This document shows positions 1-8,878 of a DNA stretch of 64,000 nt, piece by piece. Under the pieces are notes generated by a model. The model had not been told where the DNA came from. It searched no databases and saw only the letters and a list, made by a program, of their open reading frames with translations. The stretch is from Enterobacter pseudoroggenkampii (lineage in GTDB: Bacteria > Pseudomonadota > Gammaproteobacteria > Enterobacterales > Enterobacteriaceae): the NCBI RefSeq assembly GCF_026420145.1, contig NZ_JAPMLV010000004.1:124001-188000 (forward strand). Direction: 5' to 3'. The number at the start of each line of letters is the position of its first letter. Positions within the stretch are counted from its first letter, which is position 1. Both the position numbers and the translations under genes were made by a program.

Positions 1-1125
1 CACAAATGACATGCGCAGCGTCGTTGGGTCTGGCTCATTGCAGTAGAAAAACTCGCCAGGCACAAATACTACGCCGTTGCTTAACGTTTTTTCAAGCCAG
101 CGGGTGGTGTTACTACCATTATTCATCTTCGCCCACAGGAACATCCCGCCCTTCGGCTTGTGGAACGACATCACGTCGCCCAGCTCGGTTTCCAGCTCGG
201 TTGCGAACGTCTGGTATTTCTGGCGATAGGCTTCGCGGATCATTTTAATCTGATCGGCCAGACGACCTGTTTTCAGGTATTCATACGTCATCAGCTGCGA
301 CAGCGTGCTGGTGTGCAGATCGGTGGTTTGCTTAAGGTTCACTACCGCGCGCTTCAGCCATTCCGGTACCAGCACCCAGCCTACGCGAGTGCCCGGCGCG
401 AGTATTTTAGAGAAGGTCGAGGTATACACCACGTTCTCTTCATTGCCGATATCTTTGGCATGGGCAATTAACGGGCGGAAGACTTCATCGGTATAATTAA
501 TTTCGCTGTACGGATCGTCTTCAATAATCACGAAGTCATAGCGCTTCGATAATTCCACCAGCTGCTTACGGCGCGCTTCGGAAAGCGTGACGCCGCCGGG
601 GTTACCAAACGTTGGAACGATATAGACCGCTTTGATGGCTTTCTTTGCCACCAGGGCCTCAAGCTCATCCACCTTCATGCCGTCGCCGTCGGTGCCAACG
701 GATTCAAAATTCGCCTGCGCCAGGCCGAAGACCTGCAGCGCGGCAAGATAGGTTGGACGCTCAACCACAACGGTGTCACCCGGGTTGATTAACGCACGCG
801 CCAGCACGTCAAGAGATTGCTGCGAGCCGGAAGTAATAACGACATCATCGGCCTTACAGGCGATACCGCGCCCCTCGCAGATGCGTTTAATTTCCTCGCG
901 CAGTCCCGGTACGCCTTCCGTCAGGCCGTACTGGAACGCCTCGCCAAAATGCTGAGATAAGACGGCATCGGCAGCAATTTTAAGCCCTTCGTGATCGAAC
1001 AGATCGGGATTAGGAATACCCCCGCCCAGCGATATCACCCCTGCCATTTTGCTATGTTTTAATAATTCACGGATGGCAGATGATTGCAGGCCTTGCGCGC
1101 TGCTGGCGAGTTTGTTTGCAGACAT
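1..1125 (-). CDS. PLP-dependent class I/II aminotransferase (C-terminus cut by window edge)
   Basis: The frame starts at an ATG at 1125 and stays open to base 1, giving 375 residues; the protein continues off the left edge, probably by only 20-40 residues for this fold. It begins MSANKLASSAQGLQ. Visible motifs are GSQQSLD (cofactor phosphate region), PTFGNPGG, EDDPYSEINY and STFSKILAPGTRVGW, whose lysine should form the PLP aldimine. This is the aminotransferase fold of the LysN/MocR family without an N-terminal GntR domain. A typical member transfers an amino group between an amino acid (2-aminoadipate, aromatic or branched) and 2-oxoglutarate in the cytoplasm; the substrate cannot be read here. 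It lies 20 nt downstream of the LysR gene on the same strand and may be co-transcribed with it. Confidence 0.85.
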   Translation of the reverse strand, partial: MSANKLASSAQGLQSSAIRELLKHSKMAGVISLGGGIPNPDLFDHEGLKIAADAVLSQHFGEAFQYGLTEGVPGLREEIKRICEGRGIACKADDVVITSGSQQSLDVLARALINPGDTVVVERPTYLAALQVFGLAQANFESVGTDGDGMKVDELEALVAKKAIKAVYIVPTFGNPGGVTLSEARRKQLVELSKRYDFVIIEDDPYSEINYTDEVFRPLIAHAKDIGNEENVVYTSTFSKILAPGTRVGWVLVPEWLKRAVVNLKQTTDLHTSTLSQLMTYEYLKTGRLADQIKMIREAYRQKYQTFATELETELGDVMSFHKPKGGMFLWAKMNNGSNTTRWLEKTLSNGVVFVPGEFFYCNEPDPTTLRMSFV

Positions 1126-1145
1126 TCTTTGATTACCTTCTTTTT

Positions 1146-2033
1146 TTATATTGTGCCCAATCTTAGCAGAATATGGGCGATAAATTCCGTAAGCTTAGGC
1201 AGTTGACGTAGATCCTGACGCCACAATAAATGCACCGGCCTTGGCGCGGGCGTGAACGGCTCAAGCACGCGCACCAGCCTGCCGCTTGCCAGCTCTTCCG
1301 CCACCAGCACTTCCGGTTGCAGCAACAGCCCCGCCCCGGCCCGCGCCGCCATGCGTAAGCCGTAGCCGTCGTTACATCTTAAGATCGCATCCCGCTTCCA
1401 GCGCACCTCTCCTTCCACGCCCGGCAGCCGCCACTCGTTGCGTGCAGTCCACACCGTGTGCGAAAGACAGAGATGATCCACCAGATCGTCTGGCGTTTGC
1501 GGCGTGCCGTGTCGCGCTAAATAGTCCGGTGCGGCGCAGATCACCATGTTGTAGGGGCACAGATATTTCGCCACCAGATCGTCATTACGAACGTCACCAA
1601 TGCGAATGGCCAGATCGACGCCCTCCTCCACCAGATCGACCATCCGATTGGTGAGATCCAGCTCGATGCGTACCTCCGGGTAGCACTGCAAAAAGGTGGC
1701 CGTCAGCGGGGCAATCACGCAGCCGCCAAACGACGTGGGTGCCGTGACGCGCAACGTTCCGGCAGGTGCAGCACGGAGCCGCTCGACTGCATTCTCAGCA
1801 ATGGAGACCTGCTCCAGCACCCGCTTCGCCTCATCGAAATAGACGCGTCCGGCATCCGTCAGGCTCTGACGGCGCGTGTTACGCTCCAGCAGGCGGGTAC
1901 CAAGCTGTGATTCCAGCAGCGCAACGTACTTGCCCACCATCACCGCCGACATCTCCAGCCGTGCCGCCGCACCGGTAAAACTGCCGCTTTCCACCACGGC
2001 AATAAACGTCTCCATGCTGCGAAGCTTATCCAT
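1146..2033 (-). CDS. LysR-family transcriptional regulator
   Basis: This 295-residue protein has the usual LysR length and layout: a winged helix at the N-terminus (residues about 1-60, with METFIAVVESGSFTGAAARLEMS as helix-turn-helix region) and a periplasmic-binding-like effector domain from about residue 90. It is divergent from the short-chain dehydrogenase at 2131, a common pairing in which the regulator controls the dehydrogenase and itself. The shared 97-bp gap contains an inverted repeat (2048-2064) that could be its operator. The aminotransferase gene follows closely on the same strand. The effector is unknown. Confidence 0.85.
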   Translation of the reverse strand: MDKLRSMETFIAVVESGSFTGAAARLEMSAVMVGKYVALLESQLGTRLLERNTRRQSLTDAGRVYFDEAKRVLEQVSIAENAVERLRAAPAGTLRVTAPTSFGGCVIAPLTATFLQCYPEVRIELDLTNRMVDLVEEGVDLAIRIGDVRNDDLVAKYLCPYNMVICAAPDYLARHGTPQTPDDLVDHLCLSHTVWTARNEWRLPGVEGEVRWKRDAILRCNDGYGLRMAARAGAGLLLQPEVLVAEELASGRLVRVLEPFTPAPRPVHLLWRQDLRQLPKLTEFIAHILLRLGTI

Positions 2034-2047
2034 ATTCCAAACCCTTG

Positions 2048-2064
2048 GTTAGCAATCTTCTAAC
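2048..2064. promoter_or_regulatory. Candidate LysR operator between divergent genes
   Basis: The arms GTTAG and CTAAC are separated by 7 nt, giving a 17-bp dyad in the short gap between the LysR gene and the dehydrogenase gene. LysR proteins often bind interrupted dyads of this kind. The site is inferred from position and symmetry only. Confidence 0.35.
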
Positions 2065-2130
2065 TTTAGCCCAGTTTATCTGCATTTTTATTTATTAAAG
2101 AATAAAGGCTCACAACAGAAGGAGTCAGCT

Positions 2131-2733
2131 ATGAAAATCGTCATTATTGGTGCCAGCGGTACGGTCGGTCGTGCGGTAACGGAAGAGCTGAGTCGTCGCC
2201 ACGAGGTCATCCGCGTCGGCCGCACGCAGGGCGACGAGCAGGTGGATATCACCTCGCAGGCGAGCGTCCAGACGCTGTTTGAGAAAATCGGTCCGGTAGA
2301 TGCGATTGTGTCCGCCAGCGGTGGCCTCTATTTCGGCCCGCTCGCGACCATGAAAGACAGCGACTTCAACCAGGGCCTGCAGGATAAACTGCTCGGGCAG
2401 GTGCGCCTGGCGCTAACCGGCCAGCACTACCTGAATGAAGGCGGCTCGATTACGTTGATAAGCGGAATTGTGGCGCACGAGCCGATTGCGCAGGGCGTGA
2501 ACGCCACCACGGTGAATGCCGCGCTGGAAGGGTTTGTTCGTGCGGCAGCCTGCGAACTGCCGCGCGGGATCCGCATCAACCTGATTAGCCCGACGGTCCT
2601 CACCGAATCCGTCGAGACGTACGACGGCTTCTTCCCGGGCTTCGAAAGCGTTCCCGCCGCGACCGTGGCGCAGGCCTACCGCCGCAGCGTGGAAGGCGTG
2701 CAGACCGGGCGCGTATACAAGGTCGGCTACTGA
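2131..2733 (+). CDS. Short-chain dehydrogenase/reductase
   Basis: This 200-residue protein has an N-terminal Rossmann nucleotide-binding motif (IIGASGTVGRAV, residues about 4-16) and the SDR layout in compact form. VDIT at about residues 38-41 probably contacts the adenine ring. A canonical YxxxK catalytic pair is not obvious: the expected region reads NATTVNAALEGFVRAAACEL, so it belongs to the atypical short SDRs and may differ in chemistry. A good ribosome-binding site (AGAAGGAG) precedes the ATG. It is transcribed divergently from the LysR gene, and its 3' end overlaps the convergent methyltransferase gene by 7 nt. Confidence 0.8.
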   Translation: MKIVIIGASGTVGRAVTEELSRRHEVIRVGRTQGDEQVDITSQASVQTLFEKIGPVDAIVSASGGLYFGPLATMKDSDFNQGLQDKLLGQVRLALTGQHYLNEGGSITLISGIVAHEPIAQGVNATTVNAALEGFVRAAACELPRGIRINLISPTVLTESVETYDGFFPGFESVPAATVAQAYRRSVEGVQTGRVYKVGY

Positions 2734-3461
2734 TCCTTGCGGGCGGCGATCAGCACCAGCATCGGGCGCTCCGCCTCTTCGGCCAGCGCGGGCCAGGCGT
2801 CAATCTGCGCCTGCGTTGGCCCCCACTCGTTGACTTCGCTTATCGTTAATCCGGCCCTGATGAGCGCGTTAAGCGTGGTGCCCAGCGTGCGGTGGTATTT
2901 GATCACCCCGTCCGCCAGCCAGTTGCTGACGCGCTGGCCTTCGTCCTGATAACGATTCACGCCCCAGAACCGCTCGCCGCTATCGTCGGTCAGCCAGCCC
3001 TGACGGGAGGCGCAGGTGTATATTGGATGCTCCATCGAAAAGACCAGGCTGCCGCCGGGCTTAAGCGCGCGCTGAACCTTCGCAAACAGGGTATCCAGCT
3101 CCGGCAGGTAGTGCAGCGCCAGAGAGCTGTAGACCAGATCGAGGCTGTTCTCGTTGAGCTTAAGTGATTCCAGATCGCTACGCTGATAGTGAATCCGTGC
3201 GTCGTCAGTCAGTTCAGCCGCGCGGGCGAGCATCTTTTCTGAGATATCGACCCCCGTGACGTGAGCCGCGCCCAGCTCACGCGCGGCGCGGCAGAACCAG
3301 CCGTAGCCGCAGCCGAGATCGACAACCGATTTGTCGGTTAAATCCGGCAGCATGGCCTTAAGCGCAGGCCACTCCGGCGCGCCGTCCAGACCCTGAACCG
3401 AGCGCGGAAGCTGGGCGTAGCCTTCGAAAAACGCCGGGTTGTCGTAGATGTTTTGTGCCAT
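2727..3461 (-). CDS. Class I SAM-dependent methyltransferase
   Basis: The protein of 244 residues starts at the ATG at 3461 (MAQNIYDNPAFF), which follows an AGAGGGAT ribosome-binding site; a longer open frame upstream runs into a dispersed repeat and is not credible. Motif I of the SAM-binding Rossmann fold is VVDLGCGYGWFCR, the acidic residue that holds the ribose is in VTGVDIS, and LDLVYSSLALHYL is motif IV. The C-terminal part resembles UbiE/Methyltransf_11 proteins. The substrate is unknown. It converges on the dehydrogenase gene and is followed upstream by the repeat at 3511-3553. Confidence 0.8.
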   Translation of the reverse strand: MAQNIYDNPAFFEGYAQLPRSVQGLDGAPEWPALKAMLPDLTDKSVVDLGCGYGWFCRAARELGAAHVTGVDISEKMLARAAELTDDARIHYQRSDLESLKLNENSLDLVYSSLALHYLPELDTLFAKVQRALKPGGSLVFSMEHPIYTCASRQGWLTDDSGERFWGVNRYQDEGQRVSNWLADGVIKYHRTLGTTLNALIRAGLTISEVNEWGPTQAQIDAWPALAEEAERPMLVLIAARKDQ

Positions 3462-3510
3462 GGCAGATCCCTCTTTAAGAATGTGACTCCCAGTATAAAG
3501 CATTGCCTGC

Positions 3511-3553
3511 GGCCTGATGCCCTCACCCCAACCCTCTCCCACAGGGAGAGGGA
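3511..3553. repeat. Dispersed GC-rich palindromic repeat, copy 1
   Basis: The element carries CCTCACCCCAACCCTCTCCC followed by ACAGGGAGAGGG, so the end folds into a CCCTCTCCC/GGGAGAGGG hairpin. The preceding GGCCTGATGCC is shared with the copy at 48206. It lies between the methyltransferase and the amidohydrolase operon end. Related copies occur at 23656, 31336, 44052, 48206 and, degenerate, 56794. Confidence 0.7.
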
Positions 3554-3563
3554 GAAATGCACA

Positions 3564-4943
3564 TCAACCCACTACGCCCCAGACCAGATTTCCCTTATGG
3601 AACGTTGCGGTACGCGGGGAAATACGCGCCACGGCTTCGGCGGAACAGGAGGCATCCACCAGCACAAAGCTGGCGTCATCCTGCGCTTTCGGCCACACGC
3701 GCTCGCCTTTGTCGTTCAGCGGCAGCACGTCGCCGGTCGCAATCCCCAGCGCGCGGGAGAGCGTCTGCTCGTTTGGGCGAATATAGAGCTGCGCATAGAG
3801 ATTCGCTTTCTCCAGCATGTCCCCCAGACCGTACGGCGACCAGTGGTCGATTACGCTGTCGGTCCCCGTCATCACAAACACGCCCTTCTCGCGCAGCTGC
3901 TTCAGCGGCATATGCAGGGTGCCAATCGGCACGGTGGAGGCGATGGTCACCTGCTGCGCCGCCATGCGGGTGGCGATATCATCCACCTGCTGCTCGTTGA
4001 GCGTCGCCAGCGCGAAGGCATGGCTGATGGTGAGTTTCCCCTTCAGCTCCGGCGTTTTCTCCACGGTTTCGACCATGTAGTTCACCGCCGCCACGCCCGC
4101 CGGGCTGGTTTCGTGCAGGTGAATATCCACCCCTTTGTCGTAGTCCAGCGCAATCTGGAACATCAGATCGAGAGATTTCTCCATCGCGCCGTCAACGTTG
4201 GTTGGATCCAGCCCGCCCACGTAGTGCGCCCCGGCCTGCATCGCTTCGCGCATCAGCTTTTCAGAATTCGACAGCAGCAGCCCGTGCTGCGGGAAGGCGA
4301 CGATTTCGCAGTCAAAACCAGATTTGCGGCGCGCCAGCACCGCCTGCAGGTTTTCCAGGTTTTTCAGGCCGGAAACCGGCTCAATGTTGCAGTGGCTGCG
4401 GGCGATGGTGGAGCCTTTCGACTGGATCAGGTCGATCAGCTTTTCCGCCCGCTCCTGGGTGTAGGGCTGCAGCTCCGGCAGCAGCTTCTGCTCAAGGCGG
4501 ATCATGTCCTGAATCGTGGTGCCCGCCGGGCGGTTCAGGGATCGCCACGGGCCGCCGTAGAAGGTTTTATCCAGATGGATGTGCATGTCGCGCATCGCCG
4601 GGAGCATCAGCTTGTTGCCCGCATCGTAGTGAGGCAGCGAGGCGTCGGCGTGGCGCTTGTTGTCGCGCAGGGCGACGATCTTCCCGTCCTTGATTTCCAG
4701 CGTTTTCAGCTCGGTGCGGGTGCTCGTCGCCACGCCGCCGTCGACGTTAAACCCGGCTTCGAGCAGCACGTTGTCCAGATAGTAATGTTTCGCGGTGATA
4801 TTCACAGGCTTACCGGTCTCGCAGAGTGGCTTTGCGGAGTCAGCAGCATACGCGACGGATCCGGTCGCGCCAAACAGCGCGCAGGCGGTGACCATTTTGC
4901 CGCTCTGGCTGATAAATTCACGGCGGCTTTTGTTTTCACTCAT
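3564..4943 (-). CDS. CodA-like amidohydrolase with twin-arginine signal
   Basis: The protein has 459 residues from the ATG at 4943, which sits one base after the carbamate kinase stop and has GGAAG at the right distance inside that gene's end; an ATG five codons upstream is less well placed. Residues 6-10 (SRREF) followed by a hydrophobic stretch and AYA near residue 33 form a Tat export signal. The amidohydrolase metal site is complete: H121-x-H123 (MHIHLDK), H275 and E278 (DIHLHET), H308 (ISHAFA) and D362 (TGTDSVIDHW), matching the pattern of cytosine deaminase CodA. Known relatives deaminate or open small N-heterocycles. It is the last gene of the fdrA-type operon and probably acts in the periplasm before the permease. 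The substrate is not known. Confidence 0.82.
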   Translation of the reverse strand: MSENKSRREFISQSGKMVTACALFGATGSVAYAADSAKPLCETGKPVNITAKHYYLDNVLLEAGFNVDGGVATSTRTELKTLEIKDGKIVALRDNKRHADASLPHYDAGNKLMLPAMRDMHIHLDKTFYGGPWRSLNRPAGTTIQDMIRLEQKLLPELQPYTQERAEKLIDLIQSKGSTIARSHCNIEPVSGLKNLENLQAVLARRKSGFDCEIVAFPQHGLLLSNSEKLMREAMQAGAHYVGGLDPTNVDGAMEKSLDLMFQIALDYDKGVDIHLHETSPAGVAAVNYMVETVEKTPELKGKLTISHAFALATLNEQQVDDIATRMAAQQVTIASTVPIGTLHMPLKQLREKGVFVMTGTDSVIDHWSPYGLGDMLEKANLYAQLYIRPNEQTLSRALGIATGDVLPLNDKGERVWPKAQDDASFVLVDASCSAEAVARISPRTATFHKGNLVWGVVG

Positions 4944-4944
4944 C

Positions 4945-5901
4945 TTATCTTCCTTCATTCAAAATATGGGTACCGGTTTCCCCGCGCAGCGCGGCGGGCA
5001 GGCAGTCCGGCGAGGTGATAATCACGCGTTTGCCGCCGTGGTATAAAAATTCCAGCGAAGCGACGATTTTGGGCAGCATGCTTCCTGCCGGGAAGTGGCC
5101 TTCCTCCATATAACGCCTCATCTGCGCCACGTTAACGGTGTCCAGCGCCTGCTGGTTTGGCTTGCCGAAGTTGACGCATACCTTTTCCACGCCGGTGGTA
5201 ATCACCAGCACGTCGGCGCCAATCTCCCGCGCCAGCAGCGCGGTGGAGAGATCTTTATCAATCACCGCGTCGACGCTCTGGTAATCCCCCTGTTCGCTGC
5301 GCACGACCGGGATCCCGCCGCCGCCCGCGCCGATGACGACATACCCTTTTTGGGTCAGCGTCTTAATGGCACCCGCCTCAACAATCCGCAGCGGCTGCGG
5401 TGAAGCCACCACGCGGCGATATCCCCGGCCCGAATCCTCAACAAAGTGCCAGTCCGGGTGCGTGCGCTGCAGCTCGTCGCGCTGTACCTCGCTGAAGAAC
5501 GCGCCGATCGGTTTCGTCGGGTGCGTAAAACCGGGATCGTTTTTATCCACCTCCACCTGCGTGACGACCGTGACCGCTTTTTGCTCCCCGCGCGCGGCAA
5601 GGCGGTTGTTCAGCGCCTGCTGAATGAGGTAGCCGATGCCGCCCTGGGTGTCCGCCACGCAGTTTGCCAGCGGCGTGAGGGGAAGCCCTTCCCGCTCGTG
5701 GGCGATTTCGGCGCGGCGCAGATCCAGTCCCACCTGCGGACCGTTGCCGTGGGTGAGCACGATGTCATAGTCGGAGGCCAGCATTTCGAGCACCGACTCT
5801 GCCACCGCTTTAACCGCCTGCGCCTGATGTTCAATCGACTGGCTGGCGTTGTCTTTGATAATGCTGTTGCCGCCAATGGCGACGACCATAAGCTCTTTCA
5901 T
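4945..5901 (-). CDS. Carbamate kinase (ArcC/YbcF family)
   Basis: This 318-residue cytoplasmic enzyme belongs to the amino acid kinase family and has the length of ArcC. Motifs are VVAIGGNSI, LTHGNGPQVG, GAGGGGIPVV and IDKDLSTALLA, all typical of carbamate kinases. The family makes ATP from carbamoyl phosphate and ADP, releasing carbamate, which decays to CO2 and ammonia. The start overlaps the permease stop by 4 nt (ATGA), so translation is coupled. In E. coli the paralogue ybcF sits with fdrA-ylbE-ylbF, so linkage to FdrA and DUF1116 here supports harvest of carbamoyl phosphate in a catabolic pathway. Confidence 0.92.
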   Translation of the reverse strand: MKELMVVAIGGNSIIKDNASQSIEHQAQAVKAVAESVLEMLASDYDIVLTHGNGPQVGLDLRRAEIAHEREGLPLTPLANCVADTQGGIGYLIQQALNNRLAARGEQKAVTVVTQVEVDKNDPGFTHPTKPIGAFFSEVQRDELQRTHPDWHFVEDSGRGYRRVVASPQPLRIVEAGAIKTLTQKGYVVIGAGGGGIPVVRSEQGDYQSVDAVIDKDLSTALLAREIGADVLVITTGVEKVCVNFGKPNQQALDTVNVAQMRRYMEEGHFPAGSMLPKIVASLEFLYHGGKRVIITSPDCLPAALRGETGTHILNEGR

Positions 5902-7451
5902 ACGTGCTCCTTCGCAACGGTACCCGGCTCAGCGCTCGCCGCTTCGCGGCTATCCAGCACATGCTTCACCACAAACATGCCGCCCATCATCAGATATGCG
6001 GTGACGAACATCAGCGAACTGCCTTCGGCAAAGCCCACGACCGGCGCGTGGATCACCCCGAACAGCGCCAGCAGTGCCCCACCCGCAGCCGCAACGGCGC
6101 CGCGCAGCGGTTTGTTGATGATGGCGAAAATGGCGATACAGCCCCACAGCATGCTGGCGAGCGGTGCCCCGTTCCCCAGATGGACTAATCCTTCGTAGTA
6201 GATCCCTTTGCTGTGCAGCACGTCGGTACCGATTTTGGCGGCATTCGTGCCCGCCGCCCCCATCACGCTGTTCATCATGGTTAGCGCCCAGTTGGCGATC
6301 CACGGGAACAGACAGATGAAGATGACGGGTACCTCTACTTTGGGCGTTTCCCTCACCACCTGGTTGGCGGTGACCACGCCGATAAACACCAGAATCGGCA
6401 CGATGGCGGTCATCGGAATGATGGCGAGCATAAACGCCCCCAGCCCGAACAGCGGCACGATGAACATGGTTACGCCGGAGGCCAGCGTGTAGCCGATGCT
6501 CGCGCCCATCGCTTTCCAGCCGGGATGGCCGACGTAGACCGTCACCGGGAACGGGTTCCCCATCAGGCAACCGAGCATGGAGGCCAGACCGTTTGCCAGC
6601 ATCACCTTGCGCGTCGGGTATTCATCCCCCGCCGCGTGAGCGCTTTCGATGTTTTCCAGGTCAAAGATGTAGTTCGCCAGCCCCAGCGGCACGGCAGAGG
6701 CAAGATACGGCAGCGCGTGCGGCAGGCCCTGCAGGAAGCCCTCCACGTGCACCTGCGGCGGGTTAAAGCCGAAGGATGACATGGACGCTTTAATCGCTTC
6801 CGGGCTCTGCAGGCCGGAGATCCACGCCAGTGCGGTACCGGCTATCAGCAGCAGCAGGCCGGTCGGGATGCGGGCGAAAATCGGCTTTTTACCAAACCAG
6901 TTAATGAAGATCAGCAGCAGCACGATAAACGACACTGTCGGCGCCTCGAACGCCTGCAGCATCGGGTTCATCGCCAGCAGCAGTAGACCCAAACCGGACA
7001 GGCACGACAGCAGCACGGTGCGCGGGATCATCTTGCGGATGGTTTCCCCTAAAAACGAGCCGCCCGCGAGGATCATCGCCTCAACAAAGCACCACACCAG
7101 GCCAATCTGGATGGCAAACTCCGCATCACCGGTCTGCTGATAAACCGGCATCAGCACCAGGAAGGTCACGGTAAAAATTGACGGCGCGCTCGGGCCGGAC
7201 GGCAGCGCGGTGACGTCCGTTCGTCCGGTGGCGCGCGCCATCTGCATGCCGAACCAGGCATAGCAAATACTCGCGGTCAGCACCGCCAGCCCGAAGGCCG
7301 GCGCGATGCGTCCATAAACAATCTCCTTCGGGATGCCGACGACAAAAATGAGCAGCCCCATCATGGTCAGCAAATTGGTCAGGTTGTTGGTCATCAACCC
7401 GAAATACGCCGCCCAGTCACCTCTTTTCCACTCCAGCTTCATGTTTTTCAT
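5898..7451 (-). CDS. Nucleobase-type (NCS2/AzgA-like) permease
   Basis: This 517-residue inner-membrane protein has about 12-14 hydrophobic segments spread over its length. The sequence around DVTALPSGPSAPSIF and the overall layout resemble xanthine/uracil permeases, in particular the AzgA-like branch. The ATG at 7451 has AAGG at a workable distance; an ATG three codons later has no ribosome-binding site. It lies 11 nt after the DUF1116 gene and overlaps the carbamate kinase start by 4 nt. In this context it most likely imports the compound that feeds the FdrA/DUF1116 step. The specificity cannot be assigned from sequence. Confidence 0.8.
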   Translation of the reverse strand: MKNMKLEWKRGDWAAYFGLMTNNLTNLLTMMGLLIFVVGIPKEIVYGRIAPAFGLAVLTASICYAWFGMQMARATGRTDVTALPSGPSAPSIFTVTFLVLMPVYQQTGDAEFAIQIGLVWCFVEAMILAGGSFLGETIRKMIPRTVLLSCLSGLGLLLLAMNPMLQAFEAPTVSFIVLLLIFINWFGKKPIFARIPTGLLLLIAGTALAWISGLQSPEAIKASMSSFGFNPPQVHVEGFLQGLPHALPYLASAVPLGLANYIFDLENIESAHAAGDEYPTRKVMLANGLASMLGCLMGNPFPVTVYVGHPGWKAMGASIGYTLASGVTMFIVPLFGLGAFMLAIIPMTAIVPILVFIGVVTANQVVRETPKVEVPVIFICLFPWIANWALTMMNSVMGAAGTNAAKIGTDVLHSKGIYYEGLVHLGNGAPLASMLWGCIAIFAIINKPLRGAVAAAGGALLALFGVIHAPVVGFAEGSSLMFVTAYLMMGGMFVVKHVLDSREAASAEPGTVAKEHV

Positions 7452-7462
7452 GGATGCTTGCC

Positions 7463-8878
7463 TTATAAAAAGTAGCGATCGCGGAAGGTCAACAGCGCCT
7501 TTTCAAAACAGCTAAACGGCGGGTGAACGATGCCCGCCCCAATCATGCCGATGCCCGCGTCTTTGTGGGCAATGGCGGTGTTAATCACCGGCAGAATGCC
7601 GCTGCCCGCGACTCTGGTGATGTCGATGGCGGTCGGAACCCCCATAAACGAGAGCAGCGGAATGGTGACGTTCGGGTTTTCGCCGAGGGTGATTTCGCGC
7701 ATCTGGCGGGAGAAGTCGATAGCTTCCTCCACCGTGCCGCCCACCAGCGCAACGATTGCCGGGGCCGTCGCCATCGCAAAACCGCCGATGCCGTAGGTTT
7801 CGGTGATGGCGCTGTCGCCGATATCCAGCCCGGAGTCTTCCGGCTTATAGCCCGCGAACATCGGGCCGATCACCTGCTGCGCCGGGCCGGTGAACCACTG
7901 CCCCGGCAGGCCGGAAATGCGCAGGCCAAACTCGTAGCCGTTGCGCGCCATGGTAGTGACCACGGTGCTGTACTCAATCCCGTGAGCGGCGTCCAGCGCG
8001 GCCTTACACATCGCCATCCACGTCGGGCCGGAGAAGTAGTCGCTGCTGGCGACAAACTCAAATACCTCGCGCTGCTGCGCCACCGGATAGCCCGCCTGAA
8101 TCAGCCCCGGCGTCAGCGCCTGGATCAGCAGCGTGGTGCCCGCGTTGTTGCGGTTGTGGCACTCGTCGCCCATGTGCAGCGCCTGGGCCAGCATCAGCCG
8201 CAGGTCGATTTCGCCGATAATCTTCATCGCATCGCGCAGCATCGGACCGAGCACGTCGCGCATCCAGTTCAGGCGGTCGATCACGCTCTGGTCGTTGGCC
8301 CCCATGCGCAGGATCTTCGCCATCTGCTCGCTGAGGTTGGTGAAGGCGCGGTTGCCGTAGGTTTTGTTCTCAACGATGTGCATAAACATCGACGCGGAGG
8401 TGACGCCCGCCATCGAGCCCACGCAGTCGTGCTCGTGGCACGGCGAGAACGTAATATCCCCGGAGGCGGCAAGCCGTGTCGCGTCGTCCAGATCTTTCGC
8501 CAGCCCTTCAAACACCAGCGCCCCGGTGACCGCGCCCTTCATCGCGCCGCACATGTTTTCCCAGGAGACAGGCGGACCGGCGTGCAGAATGGTGGTGCGG
8601 GTCATCCCCGGCACAACGTTAATCGCCTGGTCATAGCCCACCAGCACCGGATGGGACTGAATAATGCGCTCAAGCGCAAGCTTGTTGGCGGCGGCGATCT
8701 TCTCCGCCAGCGGTTTTTCCGCCAGCTGGTCGAGCGCCTCAACGACCTGCATATTGCCCTGCCCCGGCGGCGTCCAGTCGAGCTGGGTGACGGGTACGTG
8801 CTGTTTTTTAAGATCGTCGCTGAACATCGCGATGCCGACGTTGATGACGTTCAGCGGCTGGTTGAATAAGGTGGTCAT
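7463..8878 (-). CDS. DUF1116 (YlbE/AllG-like) protein
   Basis: The protein has 471 residues from the ATG at 8878 (MTTLFNQPLNVINVG), which overlaps the fdrA stop codon as TAATG and has GGGGAGAA upstream. It matches the DUF1116 family, of which E. coli YlbE is the known member. Work on the E. coli allantoin pathway links FdrA, YlbE and YlbF (AllF, AllG, AllH) to oxamate carbamoyltransferase activity, which releases carbamoyl phosphate from oxalurate. Conserved-looking stretches include TILHAGPPVSWENMCG and HEHDCVGSMAGVTS, which may line the active site. No YlbF (DUF2877) gene is present in this operon, so the complex or its substrate probably differs. Confidence 0.85.
   Translation of the reverse strand: MTTLFNQPLNVINVGIAMFSDDLKKQHVPVTQLDWTPPGQGNMQVVEALDQLAEKPLAEKIAAANKLALERIIQSHPVLVGYDQAINVVPGMTRTTILHAGPPVSWENMCGAMKGAVTGALVFEGLAKDLDDATRLAASGDITFSPCHEHDCVGSMAGVTSASMFMHIVENKTYGNRAFTNLSEQMAKILRMGANDQSVIDRLNWMRDVLGPMLRDAMKIIGEIDLRLMLAQALHMGDECHNRNNAGTTLLIQALTPGLIQAGYPVAQQREVFEFVASSDYFSGPTWMAMCKAALDAAHGIEYSTVVTTMARNGYEFGLRISGLPGQWFTGPAQQVIGPMFAGYKPEDSGLDIGDSAITETYGIGGFAMATAPAIVALVGGTVEEAIDFSRQMREITLGENPNVTIPLLSFMGVPTAIDITRVAGSGILPVINTAIAHKDAGIGMIGAGIVHPPFSCFEKALLTFRDRYFL

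Noticed and set aside
3453..5018. Plus-strand open frame of 521 codons opposite the amidohydrolase
   Set aside because: It is antisense to a gene with complete catalytic motifs, has an Arg/His-rich composition typical of a GC-rich shadow frame and has no domain.
7523..8869. Plus-strand open frame of 448 codons opposite the DUF1116 gene
   Set aside because: Shadow of a GC-rich gene; Arg/His/Ala-rich product without recognisable features.
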